42,043 nt of DNA from contig NZ_LAQU01000036.1 in the NCBI RefSeq assembly GCF_000970345.1, forward strand, positions 1 to 42,043, written 5' to 3'. This DNA is from Robbsia andropogonis. Its GTDB lineage: Bacteria > Pseudomonadota > Gammaproteobacteria > Burkholderiales > Burkholderiaceae. The position numbers and the translations under genes were made by a program. The notes beneath the pieces were generated by a model. That model saw only the letters and a program-made list of their open reading frames with translations, was not told the origin of the DNA and did not search any database. This document shows positions 7,632 to 17,177 of this stretch, in pieces (position 1 is the first letter of the stretch; every line of letters starts with the position of its first letter).

Positions 7632-10115
7632 ATGAATGGGTCTGGAGTTGGTGCGCGTGATGTCATCTCGCTTGTGATCCCTTTTCACAACGAAGCAGCG
7701 GTCGTGGCAGCATTGTTCCACGCGCTGGTGCCGGTGCTCCGGAATCTTTCGCATGCCGATTATGAGATCGTCTGCGTCAATGACGGCAGCACCGATGCCA
7801 CCTTGCGCGAGTTACAGGCCATATGTGCAAGCGATGCACGCGTCAAGATTGTCGACCTGTCTCGGAATTTCGGCAAGGAAGCCGCGCTGACCGCAGGCAT
7901 CGATGCCGCTTCGGGCAATGCGGTGATTCCGTTCGATGCTGATCTACAGGACCCACCTGAAGCGATTCCACTGTTATTGGCAAAGTGGCGTGAAGGCTTT
8001 GATGTCGTGCTGGCGAGACGCGCGGAAAGACCGACGGACTCTTTTGCCAAACGTATTACGGCAGCGCTCTTTTATCGCGTACATAACGCGATCTCCGATA
8101 TCTCGATTCCTGAAAACGCTGGTGACTTTCGGCTGATGTCGCGGCAAGTGGTGGATGCGTTGAAGGCGTTGCCTGAAAATCGTCGCTTCATGAAAGGGCT
8201 GTTCGCATGGGTTGGTTTTCGAACGGCGGAGATCACCTACGCCCGTCGCCCACGCGCCGCCGGCAAGTCGACGTTCTCCGGCTGGCGGCTATGGAATTTC
8301 GCGCTGGACGGTATGACGAGCTTCGGCACGTTGCCGCTGCGCGTCTGGAGTTATCTTGGTGGCATGACTGCCGTTTTTGCCATCCTGTATGCGGTGTATC
8401 TGCTGTTTCGAACCGCCAGGCATGGCATCGACGTGCCCGGCTATGCATCCATCATCACTGCGATACTCTTCCTGGGTGGTGCACAGCTCATCGGAATCGG
8501 CGTGATTGGCGAGTATGTAGGCCGTATGTATATGGAGGCCAAACGCCGCCCCGTCTATATTGTCCGACAGGTATATCAGCATGATGGCTCGACGATTCGC
8601 GACCTGCCGTTGTCTGCGACACGGCCTGTGTTGCGAAGCGTGTCGGACCGGTCGCATCTGATCTGGCTGTTGCCCGTGCATGCCCTGGTCTGGACGATTG
8701 CCGCATGGTTGTCACGCGGTAATCTCGACATGCCAGGTGATATGGTCGAGAACTATGTATGGGGTATCGAATGGCAGGCGGGCTATCTTAAGCATCCGCC
8801 GCTGTTTGCGTGGATCGCCGCTGCGTGGTTTCGCGTGTTTCCGCATGTCGACATTGCGTATTTCGCGCTTTCCGCGGTCAATGCGATGGTGGGCCTGCTT
8901 GGGATTGTCGCGCTTGCCGGACGGTTCCTGCCGCGTCCGCTTGCGGTGGTCGCGGGCCTGGCGATGGCGGTGTCACCGCTATATTCGAACCTCGCGATCA
9001 AGTTCAATGCGAATGCGGTGCTTCTCTCCGTGTGGCCGTGGACCGCGTTTTTCTTCGTGCGTTTCATGCAGACCGGGACATGGCGACAGGCACTGGCGCT
9101 TGGCGTGCTGGCAGGGGCGTCACTGCTCGGGAAGTACTTTTCAGTCGTGCTGCTGCTCTCGTTGTCGCTGGCGGCACTCGTTCGTCCGGCATGGCGTGCA
9201 CGGTTGTTTAGCACGAAGACGCTTGGTGCGGTGCTCGCATGCGGCGTTGTCCTGCTGCCGCATCTTCACTGGTTAGTGGTCAACGATTTCCCGACTTTTG
9301 GTTACGCCGAGGATCGTACGGGCGGAACGCTGTTGCCTGCTGTCATGCGACTCGGAAAGTACACCGCCGCCCAGCTCGCCTACCTGTTGCCAAGTGCCGT
9401 TTTCGTCGTGCTATTGCTTAGGGGAGAGAGACTGCAAGCGCTACGGTTGATCGCGTGCAGTTATCTTCGACCATCGACATCCACGGACCTCTGGTGGTTG
9501 GCAATGGGGCCGTTGATCGTTGTCGGCACGATTGCCTTCATCATGAAGACGCAGATGGCATCGGTATGGGGCATGGCGCAGTGGTTTGCCATCGTGCCGC
9601 TATGGCTGACCGTGATAGGTCGTGCTGGTGGGGTCGTGAGACCAGAGCGTGCGGTGCGCGTAATGGGTGGTTATTGGCTGATCGTGCTGGCGGCCACTGC
9701 CGCCGTCGGCTATATGGGGGTCGTGCGCAAGACCGACGATGCCACGGCGCCGCGCGCCGAACTGGCGGCAGCGGCGGATGCCCTTTGGCAGCAGCGTACC
9801 GGGAGCAGTATCCCGATTGTCGTCGGACCGATGGCGGATGCAGGATCGATCGCGTTTTATGGCAACCCCAACACACGGTATTGGAACGTGTTGACGCAGG
9901 CGGAAACGCCCTGGTTCAACGTTTCGTCGGTCCGCCGAGAAGGGGCGTTGTTCGTTTGCCAGAGTGATGAACCGGCATGCATCGACGATGCCGCGTCGTT
10001 TTCCGGCGTGGCGCCGGTGTCAATCTCCGTGTCCAAACAAGCATGGGGAATGACGTTGCCAGCACGGCGGTATGTGCTCTTTCCGATGTTGCCGCACGCG
10101 CGTGTCAGTCCGTAA
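7632..10115 (+). CDS. Fused polyprenyl-phosphate glycosyltransferase (GT2) and GT39/ArnT-like membrane glycosyltransferase
   Basis: An 827-residue protein with two halves in one uninterrupted frame. Residues 11-240 are a GT2 domain of the DPM1/GtrB type: SLVIPFHNE, VNDGSTD (about 49-55), the metal-binding FDADLQDPPE (101-110) and the FMKGLFAW segment. Two membrane helices (about 235-265 and 275-300) and a GEYVGRMY...RRPVYIV tail end that half as in GtrB. From about residue 330 a multi-helix GT-C domain follows, with an acidic first-loop motif DMVEN and the KHPPLFAWIAAAW segment typical of GT39/ArnT-like transferases, and a soluble C-terminal domain. Inference: the first half makes a lipid-phosphate sugar and the second transfers it in the periplasm. 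A TTG at 7584 is in frame, but ATG 7632 fits the GT2 N-terminus better. Convergent with the TonB receptor. Confidence 0.88.
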   Translation: MNGSGVGARDVISLVIPFHNEAAVVAALFHALVPVLRNLSHADYEIVCVNDGSTDATLRELQAICASDARVKIVDLSRNFGKEAALTAGIDAASGNAVIPFDADLQDPPEAIPLLLAKWREGFDVVLARRAERPTDSFAKRITAALFYRVHNAISDISIPENAGDFRLMSRQVVDALKALPENRRFMKGLFAWVGFRTAEITYARRPRAAGKSTFSGWRLWNFALDGMTSFGTLPLRVWSYLGGMTAVFAILYAVYLLFRTARHGIDVPGYASIITAILFLGGAQLIGIGVIGEYVGRMYMEAKRRPVYIVRQVYQHDGSTIRDLPLSATRPVLRSVSDRSHLIWLLPVHALVWTIAAWLSRGNLDMPGDMVENYVWGIEWQAGYLKHPPLFAWIAAAWFRVFPHVDIAYFALSAVNAMVGLLGIVALAGRFLPRPLAVVAGLAMAVSPLYSNLAIKFNANAVLLSVWPWTAFFFVRFMQTGTWRQALALGVLAGASLLGKYFSVVLLLSLSLAALVRPAWRARLFSTKTLGAVLACGVVLLPHLHWLVVNDFPTFGYAEDRTGGTLLPAVMRLGKYTAAQLAYLLPSAVFVVLLLRGERLQALRLIACSYLRPSTSTDLWWLAMGPLIVVGTIAFIMKTQMASVWGMAQWFAIVPLWLTVIGRAGGVVRPERAVRVMGGYWLIVLAATAAVGYMGVVRKTDDATAPRAELAAAADALWQQRTGSSIPIVVGPMADAGSIAFYGNPNTRYWNVLTQAETPWFNVSSVRREGALFVCQSDEPACIDDAASFSGVAPVSISVSKQAWGMTLPARRYVLFPMLPHARVSP

Positions 10116-10187
10116 AGAATGTGGCGACAGGCAACGAAAAGCAGGGCAAGAGCATTCCCTTTTCGTGATACTTGCGACGGTACGAGA

Positions 10188-10199
10188 GCGGGGCCCCGC
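10188..10199. repeat. GC-rich perfect palindrome between convergent genes
   Basis: GCGGGGCCCCGC is a 12-base perfect palindrome in the 129-base gap between the glycosyltransferase stop and the TonB-receptor stop. No T-run follows on either strand, so it is not a convincing intrinsic terminator. Nothing else is seen in the gap. Confidence 0.45.
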
Positions 10200-10244
10200 C
10201 GTCCAAGGCAACTGGCAATACCGCGGGGGGCATCGTGACCGGTA

Positions 10245-12473
10245 TTAGAAGTCGGTTGTCAGCGAGAGCCAGAACGTACGCGGATTGCCAAGGGTCAAAT
10301 AGCCGCCATAGGTCGACGCCCAATAGGCACGATTGGCGACGTTCTGAACGGTTGCGCGTACCGTCACGTCCTTACCGAAGACTTGGGTCGCATAGCGCGC
10401 GCCGACGTCAAAGCGGCTCCAGGCACCAATCGACAGCGAATTCGCTTGATCGAGATACTGCCGACTCGTATAAACCCATTGTCCGGTGAACGTCAGGCCT
10501 CTCACGCGTGGAATGTCGTATTCAACACCGATGTTCGCCAACCAGCTTGGAACACCGACGGCCGTATTGCCGTCGTTCGCGGTGTCGCTGGCTTTGACCA
10601 GCTTGGCATTCGTGTAAGACGCACCGGCGATCAAGCGAACACCCTTGATCGGTTCGCCGTGTAGCCCCAGTTCGACGCCGCGATTACGTTGTTTGCCTGA
10701 CTGACTGTAGATATTCGTCGTTGGGTCCGTATAGGCGCTCGGCTGCTCGATCTGGAACAGCGCGAAATCAGCCCCAAAGGCACCCAGGTCGTACTTGGTG
10801 CCGGCTTCCCATTGCTTTGAGCGATACGGCGCGAAGACCTGGCCAAAGTTCGCCGATGTCGAGCCAGCGGTGCCGCCTTGAACCAGTGCCTCGGTACGGT
10901 TGGCGTATATTGACCAGTTATTCGTCGGCTTCAACACGATGCCGAAAACAGGTGTCGTGATTGCCTGATCGTACGTGCTCGAGCGCACGCCATCATAGCC
11001 GTACGCATCCTGACGCAGCTCCTGGCGGCGCGCGCCTATGGTGAGCAATATGCGATCGTTCAGGAAGCCAACGGTGTCCGATATCGATACGCTGCGATTA
11101 ACGACTTGCGAGGTCGTGCCTGGATTGCTCATGTCCCCACCGGACGACGTGGTCGCCGGATAAGGGACCGCGGCCGAATTCGACAACGTGGTCGTGTAGG
11201 CCCCATAGCCGAACGTGTAGGCTGCTGATTGATCGACACTGACGATCGAGCCGCCAACGTTGACTTGATGCGAGACTGGGCCCGTGTCGAACTTGCCCCG
11301 AATACCACCCATTGCCGAAGTTGAATCCTCCTTCAGTACGGTGTTCAAGCGATAGGCCGAAGACAATCCGGTGAGACCATCATAGGCCGGACTTGAAAAA
11401 CTGCCCCATTCGTTGCCGTGATGCGCGCCACCCTTCACATAGGCGGTCCAGCCTGGCGCAAAATCATACTCCACGCCCACGATGCCGACGGTATCCTCGA
11501 GATTGGAATACGTCCATGGCTGGGCGAAGGTCGAGGTTGCCGATGGCGCGCTGGGTATGGCACCTGTTGCAGTGTATGTCGTACGGCCGGAATCGGTCTT
11601 CGCGCGTTGGTAGAGAAAGTCCGCGGTCAGGCGCAGCTTGTCGCCTCGCCAGTCGATGCCAACCGCTGTCGTTTTCCCATAACGCTTTTCCTTGTCGATC
11701 GCTGTTGGGCCATCGTCCACCGACTGGTTAAAGCGGATGCCGAATTGATCGTTGTCACCGAAACGCCGCCCGATATCCACTTGCGCGCCGACCTGGCCGG
11801 ACCCCGAGACCTTCGTTGTCAGCTCGGTCAGCGGCTTGTCGTCAGCGTGCTTCAGCTCGACATTGACGCCGCCGCCCACGCCGGTTCCTGATGCGGGCGC
11901 GCCATTGATGAATGCATTCGCTCCCTTGAACAAATCGATCCGGCTGATGTCCACCGTCGACACCATCTGCCGCGGCGTTACACCGAAAAGACCGTTCATG
12001 GACACATCATCCGAATATAACTGGAAGCCTCGGATCGTATAGTTCTCAGCGAACTGGCCCGAGTTGAACGAAACACGTACATTCGGGTCGGTTGCCTGCA
12101 AGAATTCGCCAACTGTCTGCGACTGCTTGTCCTTGATGGCTTTCTCGGTATAGCTGCTGACGCTGAACGGAACGTCGATCAATTGCTGGGTCCCAAGCAC
12201 ACCCAGGGATGTCGCCTTGGCTACTTGTCCACCACCAAACGTTTGCTTTTCCGGTGCGACTGGCGCGCTCTTGGCGGACACCGAGACGGCGGGCAATGCA
12301 GTTTGTGCCCTTGTGTTTGTGGCCGTGGCGGAATCAATACTTTCCTGTGCGTTTGCGACGCCTGCCGCACCGAATGCCATCGGCATCGACAACAAAAATA
12401 ATGCGTGCCGTATGGCGGAAGCGGATTTGGTCAGGACCGGTCTGACGTGCCGGTTCGAATCAATAGCAGCCAT
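10245..12473 (-). CDS. TonB-dependent siderophore receptor
   Basis: Outer-membrane gated beta-barrel for ferric-siderophore uptake, energised by TonB-ExbBD. From ATG 12473 the protein has 742 residues with a signal peptide ending at A-N-A-Q-E, a TonB-box-like LPAVSVSA stretch, the plug domain (QLIDVPFSVSSYTEKAIKD, then NYTIRGFQLYSDDVSMNGLFG, and the VDISRIDLFKGANAF segment), and a barrel ending in the typical terminal Phe (SLTTDF). There is no N-terminal STN signalling domain, so it should not act as a sigma/anti-sigma transducer. A longer frame reaches 12575, but its extra 34 residues do not resemble a leader. A Fur-like site and promoter lie upstream; no siderophore biosynthesis or ABC genes adjoin it. 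The ligand is unknown. Confidence 0.93.
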   Translation of the reverse strand: MAAIDSNRHVRPVLTKSASAIRHALFLLSMPMAFGAAGVANAQESIDSATATNTRAQTALPAVSVSAKSAPVAPEKQTFGGGQVAKATSLGVLGTQQLIDVPFSVSSYTEKAIKDKQSQTVGEFLQATDPNVRVSFNSGQFAENYTIRGFQLYSDDVSMNGLFGVTPRQMVSTVDISRIDLFKGANAFINGAPASGTGVGGGVNVELKHADDKPLTELTTKVSGSGQVGAQVDIGRRFGDNDQFGIRFNQSVDDGPTAIDKEKRYGKTTAVGIDWRGDKLRLTADFLYQRAKTDSGRTTYTATGAIPSAPSATSTFAQPWTYSNLEDTVGIVGVEYDFAPGWTAYVKGGAHHGNEWGSFSSPAYDGLTGLSSAYRLNTVLKEDSTSAMGGIRGKFDTGPVSHQVNVGGSIVSVDQSAAYTFGYGAYTTTLSNSAAVPYPATTSSGGDMSNPGTTSQVVNRSVSISDTVGFLNDRILLTIGARRQELRQDAYGYDGVRSSTYDQAITTPVFGIVLKPTNNWSIYANRTEALVQGGTAGSTSANFGQVFAPYRSKQWEAGTKYDLGAFGADFALFQIEQPSAYTDPTTNIYSQSGKQRNRGVELGLHGEPIKGVRLIAGASYTNAKLVKASDTANDGNTAVGVPSWLANIGVEYDIPRVRGLTFTGQWVYTSRQYLDQANSLSIGAWSRFDVGARYATQVFGKDVTVRATVQNVANRAYWASTYGGYLTLGNPRTFWLSLTTDF

Positions 12474-12585
12474 GAGATTTCGTGTGATAGTGCGTTCAGA
12501 AGGAGGGAAGATCGCGCCGCAGGATCCATGGCGGCTGAAAAAGAAGACTTCTTTTCCTCGCCAGGGAGACGGCAAGCAAATTGCT

Positions 12586-12604
12586 AAATGAGAATCGTTG
12601 TGAT
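12586..12604 (-). promoter_or_regulatory. Probable Fur box
   Basis: The stretch AATGAGAATCGTTGTG matches the core of the Fur consensus (AATGATAATCATTATC) at 12 of 16 positions. It lies about 115-130 bases before the receptor ATG and partly overlaps or adjoins the probable -10 element, where Fur-Fe(II) would block RNA polymerase. Location in front of a siderophore receptor makes this the expected control. Confidence 0.62.
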
Positions 12605-12630
12605 TATAGTTCGTGTTCTTTTAGAACAAT
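12603..12630 (-). promoter_or_regulatory. Probable promoter of the TonB receptor
   Basis: On the minus strand TATAAT (complement of 12603-12608) is preceded at 15-16 bases by TTGTTC/ATTGTT. The spacer holds a perfect 5-3-5 inverted repeat, GTTCT-TTT-AGAAC (12615-12627), which could be a second operator. The region is much more AT-rich than its surroundings. Confidence 0.5.
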
Positions 12631-12902
12631 AATTATTTGTGCTTGATTACGTGATCTTGAAACCGACTGTGGTACGTCGTTCACGTTGCATTGAGGGGGC
12701 TTGACGCAGCGCGTCGTCGCTACGGGACGCGGGATCAGTGGGGGAAATTCAGACGTTGCCGCGGGAAAGAGGGGGGATATCAGGAGGGCAACGATATGCC
12801 GGGGGGCGATACCGGGTTCGCTTCGTGTCGGTTTGGCGGGGTGACAACGGCGAATAAACGCGCGTCACCCCGCGTCATGCGGGAGACATCAACTTGCGGC
12901 AA
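12631..12902. other. Gap between the TonB receptor promoter and galU; one strong hairpin
   Basis: No convincing gene is seen; the short frames here have no recognisable sequence. A perfect 10-bp inverted repeat, GCGGGGTGAC (12836-12845) and GTCACCCCGC (12864-12873), with an 18-base loop lies 30 bases downstream of the galU stop. It lacks a T-run on either strand, so it may be a 3'-end stabilising hairpin or part of a Rho-dependent end of the galU message. Confidence 0.5.
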
Positions 12903-13787
12903 TCAGCTTTCCAGAACCGGCGAACGGGTCTTGAGGTATTCCGCGAACTGCTCGCGCACTTCCGGGTGTTGCAACGCGAATTCCACGGTTGCCTTCAGGT
13001 AACCCAGCTTGCTGCCGCAATCGAAGCGCGTGCCGTGGTAGCGGTAGGCCAGCACCTGCTCTTCACGCATCAGTGATTCGATAGCGTCCGTCAGTTGATA
13101 TTCACCGCCGGCGCCGGGCTTCAACGCATGGAGGTGCTTGAAGATGGCCGGTTTCAACACATAACGTCCGACCACGCCTAACGTCGAAGGCGCGACTTCC
13201 GGCTTCGGCTTCTCGACGATACCCGACAGGGAGACGACATCGTCACCCAGTTGCTGGTCCGGTGTCACGATCCCGTACGACGCCGTTTCCGACGGCGGCA
13301 CGTCTTCCACGCCGATGATGGAATTATGGAAGCGGTTGAATTTCTCGACCATCTGGGTCAGGACCGGGGGCTTGCCGTACAGCAAGTCATCCGCCAGGAT
13401 CACGGCGAACGGGTGGTCGCCCACCAGTTTTTCCGCGCACATGACGGCGTGGCCTAGACCTAGCGCTTCGGGCTGGCGTACATAAAAGCAGTCGACGTTC
13501 GACGGCTTGATGCTGCGCACCAGCGCCAGCAGCTTGTCCTTGCCGCGCGCTTCCAGCTCGGCTTCCACTTCGTACGATTTGTCGAAATGATCCTCGATCG
13601 CACGCTTGCTGCGGCCGGTCACGAAAATCATCTCCGTGATGCCGGCAGCAACCGCTTCCTCGACCGCGTATTGGATCAATGGCTTGTCGACGATCGGCAG
13701 CATTTCCTTCGGGCTGGCTTTCGTCGCGGGCAGGAAGCGGGTTCCAAGGCCGGCGACGGGAAAAACAGCTTTTGTGACTTTTAGCAT
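12903..13787 (-). CDS. galU: UTP-glucose-1-phosphate uridylyltransferase
   Basis: Makes UDP-glucose from UTP and glucose-1-phosphate for exopolysaccharide, LPS and trehalose pathways. The 294-residue protein begins [20 protein letters not shown] with the nucleotide-binding G-L-G-T-R-F-L-P and [10 protein letters not shown] motifs, and contains the ILADDLLYG metal site region and [11 protein letters not shown]. Frame extends 19 codons upstream to 13844, but ATG 13787 gives the family N-terminus. Downstream of valS on the same strand; a very strong hairpin lies between them. Confidence 0.96.
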   Translation of the reverse strand: MLKVTKAVFPVAGLGTRFLPATKASPKEMLPIVDKPLIQYAVEEAVAAGITEMIFVTGRSKRAIEDHFDKSYEVEAELEARGKDKLLALVRSIKPSNVDCFYVRQPEALGLGHAVMCAEKLVGDHPFAVILADDLLYGKPPVLTQMVEKFNRFHNSIIGVEDVPPSETASYGIVTPDQQLGDDVVSLSGIVEKPKPEVAPSTLGVVGRYVLKPAIFKHLHALKPGAGGEYQLTDAIESLMREEQVLAYRYHGTRFDCGSKLGYLKATVEFALQHPEVREQFAEYLKTRSPVLES

Positions 13788-13925
13788 TCGTGAAACCCCC
13801 GCAGCTAATTTAAAAAGAACGATAAATACAATATCGCAAAACAAATGCGGCGGTGTTCGCGCTCACCTCGGGCGTCCGACCTTCCTAGGGTGTTCGAGGG
13901 CACTGCGGTGCGGCCCAATACGACA

Positions 13926-13966
13926 CGGCGCGCGCCAGCGTCCATATCGACGTTGCGCGCGCGCCG
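13926..13966. repeat. Long perfect-to-near-perfect hairpin between valS and galU
   Basis: CGGCGCGCGC (13926-13935) pairs with GCGCGCGCCG (13957-13966), and CAGCGTC (13936-13942) with GACGTTG (13949-13955), one G-T wobble, one bulged C at 13956, loop CATATC. That is about 17 bp of stem with a 6-base loop, 16 bases after the valS stop. No T-run follows on the minus strand. It could stabilise or end the valS transcript. Confidence 0.75.
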
Positions 13967-13982
13967 AGGTGTCTCAGGTGAT

Positions 13983-16982
13983 TCAGGAGGCGGTCAGACG
14001 ACCCAACTGTGTCGCAAGCTTCGCCAACGTCGTTTCATATTCTGCCAGTCTTTTCCGCTCTTGTTCGACCACGGCTTCGGGCGCACGTGCAACAAAGCTA
14101 TCGTTTTGTAACTTGGCGCGTGCTTTTTGTACTTCGTTTTCCAGCCGTGCCACTTCCTTGCCCAGCCGTTCCTTCTCGGCTGCCACGTCGATCTCGACCT
14201 CCAGCGCCAACTTGGTCGTGCCGCTCACGGTGACGGGCGCACCGTCGGCACGCGCGTCCAGGGCGGCGTCGCTGTCGAGCACCTGTACGTCCGACAGGCG
14301 GGCCAGCGCTTGCGCATACGGTGCAAAGCCGTGCAGTCGCTCGGCATTGCCGCTGGCTAACAGCGGCACGCGCTTGGACGGCGCAATCGTCATCTCGCCC
14401 CGCAAGTTACGGCACGCGTCGATCAGTCCCTTCAATTCGGCAACCCAGGCCACGGCGTCCGCATCGATCTTCTCCAACTGCGCCACTGGGTAGGCCTGCG
14501 TCATGATGGAGGCCTGCTCGGGCAGCGCACCTTCCGGATAGCGGCCGGCGAGCGGCGCGACCTTTTGCCATAACGCTTCGGTGATGAAAGGGATCACCGG
14601 ATGTGCCAGCCGCAGAATCGTCTCCAATACGCGCAGTAGCGTACGACGCGTGCCGCGTTGCTGCGCCGGCGTGCCGGATTGCAGTTGGACCTTGGCAAAC
14701 TCGACGTACCAGTCACAGTACTCGTCCCAGACGAAACGGTATATCGCGCTGGCGATGTTATCGAGCCGGAAATCGGCAAATCCTTTTTCAACGTCCGCTT
14801 CGGTCTGCTGCAGGGCCGAAACGATCCAGCGATCCGCCTGCGAAAAATCCAGATATCCGTCTGGCCCGCAGTCCGATTGGCAGCTATCCACGCCGCAGTC
14901 GTGTCCTTCACAATTCATCAGGACAAAGCGCGTGGCGTTCCACAATTTGTTACAAAAATTTCGATAACCTTCGCAGCGTGCCAGGTCGAAATTGATGTTT
15001 CGGCCGAGCGTCGCCATCGATGCAAACGTGAAACGCAAGGCGTCGGTGCCGGTGGCGGCAATGCCCTCCGGGAATTCCTTGCGCGTCTTCTTCTCGATCT
15101 GTTGCGCCTGCTTCGGGTTCATCAGGCCGGTAGTACGTTTCGCCACCAGCGCGTCGAGCCCGATGCCGTCGACGATATCAATGGGATCGAGGGTATTGCC
15201 CTTCGACTTCGACATCTTCTGACCTTCGGCATCGCGTACCAGGCCGTGCATGTAGACGGTTTCGAATGGCACCTTGCCGGTGAAGTGTGTGGTCATCATG
15301 ACCATGCGCGCGACCCAGAAGAAAATGATGTCGAAGCCGCTCACGAGCACCGACGATGGCAGGAAATGCGTCAATTCCGGCGTTTTTTCCGGCCAGCCGA
15401 GCGAAGAGAAGGGCACCAGTGCCGAGGAGAACCAAGTGTCCAGCACGTCCTCGTCACGCCGCAACGGACCAGTCGCGCCAGCGGCGCGCGCCTGCGCCAA
15501 GGCTTCTTCCTCGGACGCGGCGACATAGACACCACCTTGGTCGTCATACCAGGCCGGAATCTGGTGGCCCCACCAGAGTTGTCGCGAGATACACCAGTCC
15601 TGGATGTTTTCGAGCCATTGGTAGTAGGTGGTTGTCCAGTTTTCCGGAATGAACTTGATCTGACCGTTACGGACGGCGTCCAGTGCGACTTCCGTGATCG
15701 ATTTGCCCGGATGCAGCGTGTCGGCCGGTGCCGGCTTGGTCATGGCGACAAACCATTGGTCGGTCAGCATCGGCTCGATGACGGAATTCGTCCGGTCGCC
15801 ACGCGGCACCATCAGGCGGTGCGGCTTGACGGATTCAAGGAAGCCGCTGGCGTCGAGATCGGCGACGATGCGCTTTCGCGCTTCGAAGCGTTCCAGGCCT
15901 CGATAGACCTCCGGCGCGTTATCGTTGACATGCGCATCCAGCGTCAGAATCTCGATCTGCGGCAACCGGTGACGCAGGCCCACCTGATAATCGTTGAAGT
16001 CGTGTGCCGGCGTGACCTTCACCACGCCCGTACCGAATTCGCGATCGACGTAATCGTCCGCGATGATTGGAATCTCGCGGCCGACCAGCGGCAACGTCAC
16101 CGTCCGGCCGATCAGCGCCGCATAGCGCTCGTCTTCGGGATGGACCATCAACGCGACGTCGCCCAGCATCGTCTCGGGACGCGTCGTGGCAACGGTCAGC
16201 GTGCCACTGCCGTCGGTCAATGGATAGCGGATCTGCCACAGTGAGCCTTCCTCCTCCTCGGATACCACTTCGAGATCCGACACCGCCGTCAGCAGCTTCG
16301 GGTCCCAATTGACGAGGCGCTTGCCGCGATAGATCAAGCCTTGTCGATACAGTGTGACGAACACATCACGCACCGCGCGCGACATTTTCTCGTCCATCGT
16401 GAAGTATTCGCGCGACCAGTCGATTGAGGCGCCAAGGCGCCGGATCTGGCGCGTGATCGTCGAGCCCGACTGTTCCTTCCATTCATGTACGCGTTCGACG
16501 AACTTCTCGCGCCCGAGCGTATGGCGGCTCGCGCCTTGCGCATCCAGTTGCCGTTCGACGACGATCTGCGTGGCGATCCCGGCGTGGTCCGTGCCCGGTA
16601 CCCACAGCGTGTTATGCCCGAGCATCCGGTGGTAGCGCGTCAGCGCGTCCATGATGGTCTGGTTGAACGCGTGGCCCATGTGCAGCGTGCCGGTCACGTT
16701 CGGCGGCGGCAACTGGATCGAGAAGTTCGGACGATCGGCGGCGAGCGTCGGGCGCGCGTAACCACGGCGTTCCCATTCCGGACCCCACGTGGATTCGATT
16801 CGTGCGGGATCGAAGCTCTTAGCCAACGCTTCCGGCGCTTCCGCCGGGCTTGCCGAGGGTGCCTGTACGGCCGCGTCGTCCGCGCGCGCGGCGCTCGGGG
16901 AGTCTGCTTGCGGTGGGCTGGCCGGCTGGCCGCTCTGCTGACCAAGGGTGTGGTCATTCGGGCGTTGATCGCTGTCGCTCAT
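13983..16982 (-). CDS. valS: Valyl-tRNA synthetase
   Basis: Class I synthetase that charges tRNA-Val and edits Thr-tRNA-Val. The 999-residue protein has the HIGH motif as HMGH (residues 101-104), the CP1 editing domain, the KMSKS motif (about 588-592, in [10 protein letters not shown]), an anticodon-binding helical domain and a C-terminal coiled coil ([24 protein letters not shown]). The first 54 or so residues are an Ala/Ser/Pro/Gln-rich leader with no predicted fold, before the usual [15 protein letters not shown]. That leader makes it longer than the common 950-residue form. Transcribed away from uvrD. Confidence 0.98.
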   Translation of the reverse strand: MSDSDQRPNDHTLGQQSGQPASPPQADSPSAARADDAAVQAPSASPAEAPEALAKSFDPARIESTWGPEWERRGYARPTLAADRPNFSIQLPPPNVTGTLHMGHAFNQTIMDALTRYHRMLGHNTLWVPGTDHAGIATQIVVERQLDAQGASRHTLGREKFVERVHEWKEQSGSTITRQIRRLGASIDWSREYFTMDEKMSRAVRDVFVTLYRQGLIYRGKRLVNWDPKLLTAVSDLEVVSEEEEGSLWQIRYPLTDGSGTLTVATTRPETMLGDVALMVHPEDERYAALIGRTVTLPLVGREIPIIADDYVDREFGTGVVKVTPAHDFNDYQVGLRHRLPQIEILTLDAHVNDNAPEVYRGLERFEARKRIVADLDASGFLESVKPHRLMVPRGDRTNSVIEPMLTDQWFVAMTKPAPADTLHPGKSITEVALDAVRNGQIKFIPENWTTTYYQWLENIQDWCISRQLWWGHQIPAWYDDQGGVYVAASEEEALAQARAAGATGPLRRDEDVLDTWFSSALVPFSSLGWPEKTPELTHFLPSSVLVSGFDIIFFWVARMVMMTTHFTGKVPFETVYMHGLVRDAEGQKMSKSKGNTLDPIDIVDGIGLDALVAKRTTGLMNPKQAQQIEKKTRKEFPEGIAATGTDALRFTFASMATLGRNINFDLARCEGYRNFCNKLWNATRFVLMNCEGHDCGVDSCQSDCGPDGYLDFSQADRWIVSALQQTEADVEKGFADFRLDNIASAIYRFVWDEYCDWYVEFAKVQLQSGTPAQQRGTRRTLLRVLETILRLAHPVIPFITEALWQKVAPLAGRYPEGALPEQASIMTQAYPVAQLEKIDADAVAWVAELKGLIDACRNLRGEMTIAPSKRVPLLASGNAERLHGFAPYAQALARLSDVQVLDSDAALDARADGAPVTVSGTTKLALEVEIDVAAEKERLGKEVARLENEVQKARAKLQNDSFVARAPEAVVEQERKRLAEYETTLAKLATQLGRLTAS

Positions 16983-17028
16983 GGTGTGCCTGGAATCGGT
17001 TTACTGGTGCGGTAATGCAAAGGTAAAC

Positions 17029-17044
17029 CGCCGATTATACGGCG
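17029..17044 (-). promoter_or_regulatory. Probable -10 element of valS inside an inverted repeat
   Basis: On the minus strand a perfect TATAAT (complement of 17034-17039) is flanked exactly by CGCCG and CGGCG (17029-17033 and 17040-17044), 52 bases before the valS start codon. No good -35 hexamer is seen at 16-18 bases. Confidence 0.5.
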
Positions 17045-17100
17045 TGAACAAGGTGTATAGCCGCTTCGGTGCAGCTTCGGCCCGAAAGCGGCGTCGCGCT

Positions 17101-17106
17101 TATAAT
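17101..17106 (+). promoter_or_regulatory. Probable -10 element of the UvrD-type helicase gene
   Basis: A perfect TATAAT lies 71 bases before the helicase ATG in the 195-base divergent spacer with valS. The -35 region is weak. Confidence 0.45.
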
Positions 17107-17177
17107 GAAGGCCGTTTTTTCGCCGCCGTCCATCCGGCCGGTCCGCGTCCTTTTTCCGTTTCCCATCCCGCTCCGCC

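Noticed and set aside
12691-13002. A 103-codon plus-strand frame overlapping the end of galU
   Set aside because: It overlaps conserved galU codons on the other strand and has no recognisable sequence.
14658-16244. A 528-codon open frame on the plus strand opposite valS
   Set aside because: It is antisense to conserved valS sequence and has Arg/His/Val-rich composition with no domain pattern.
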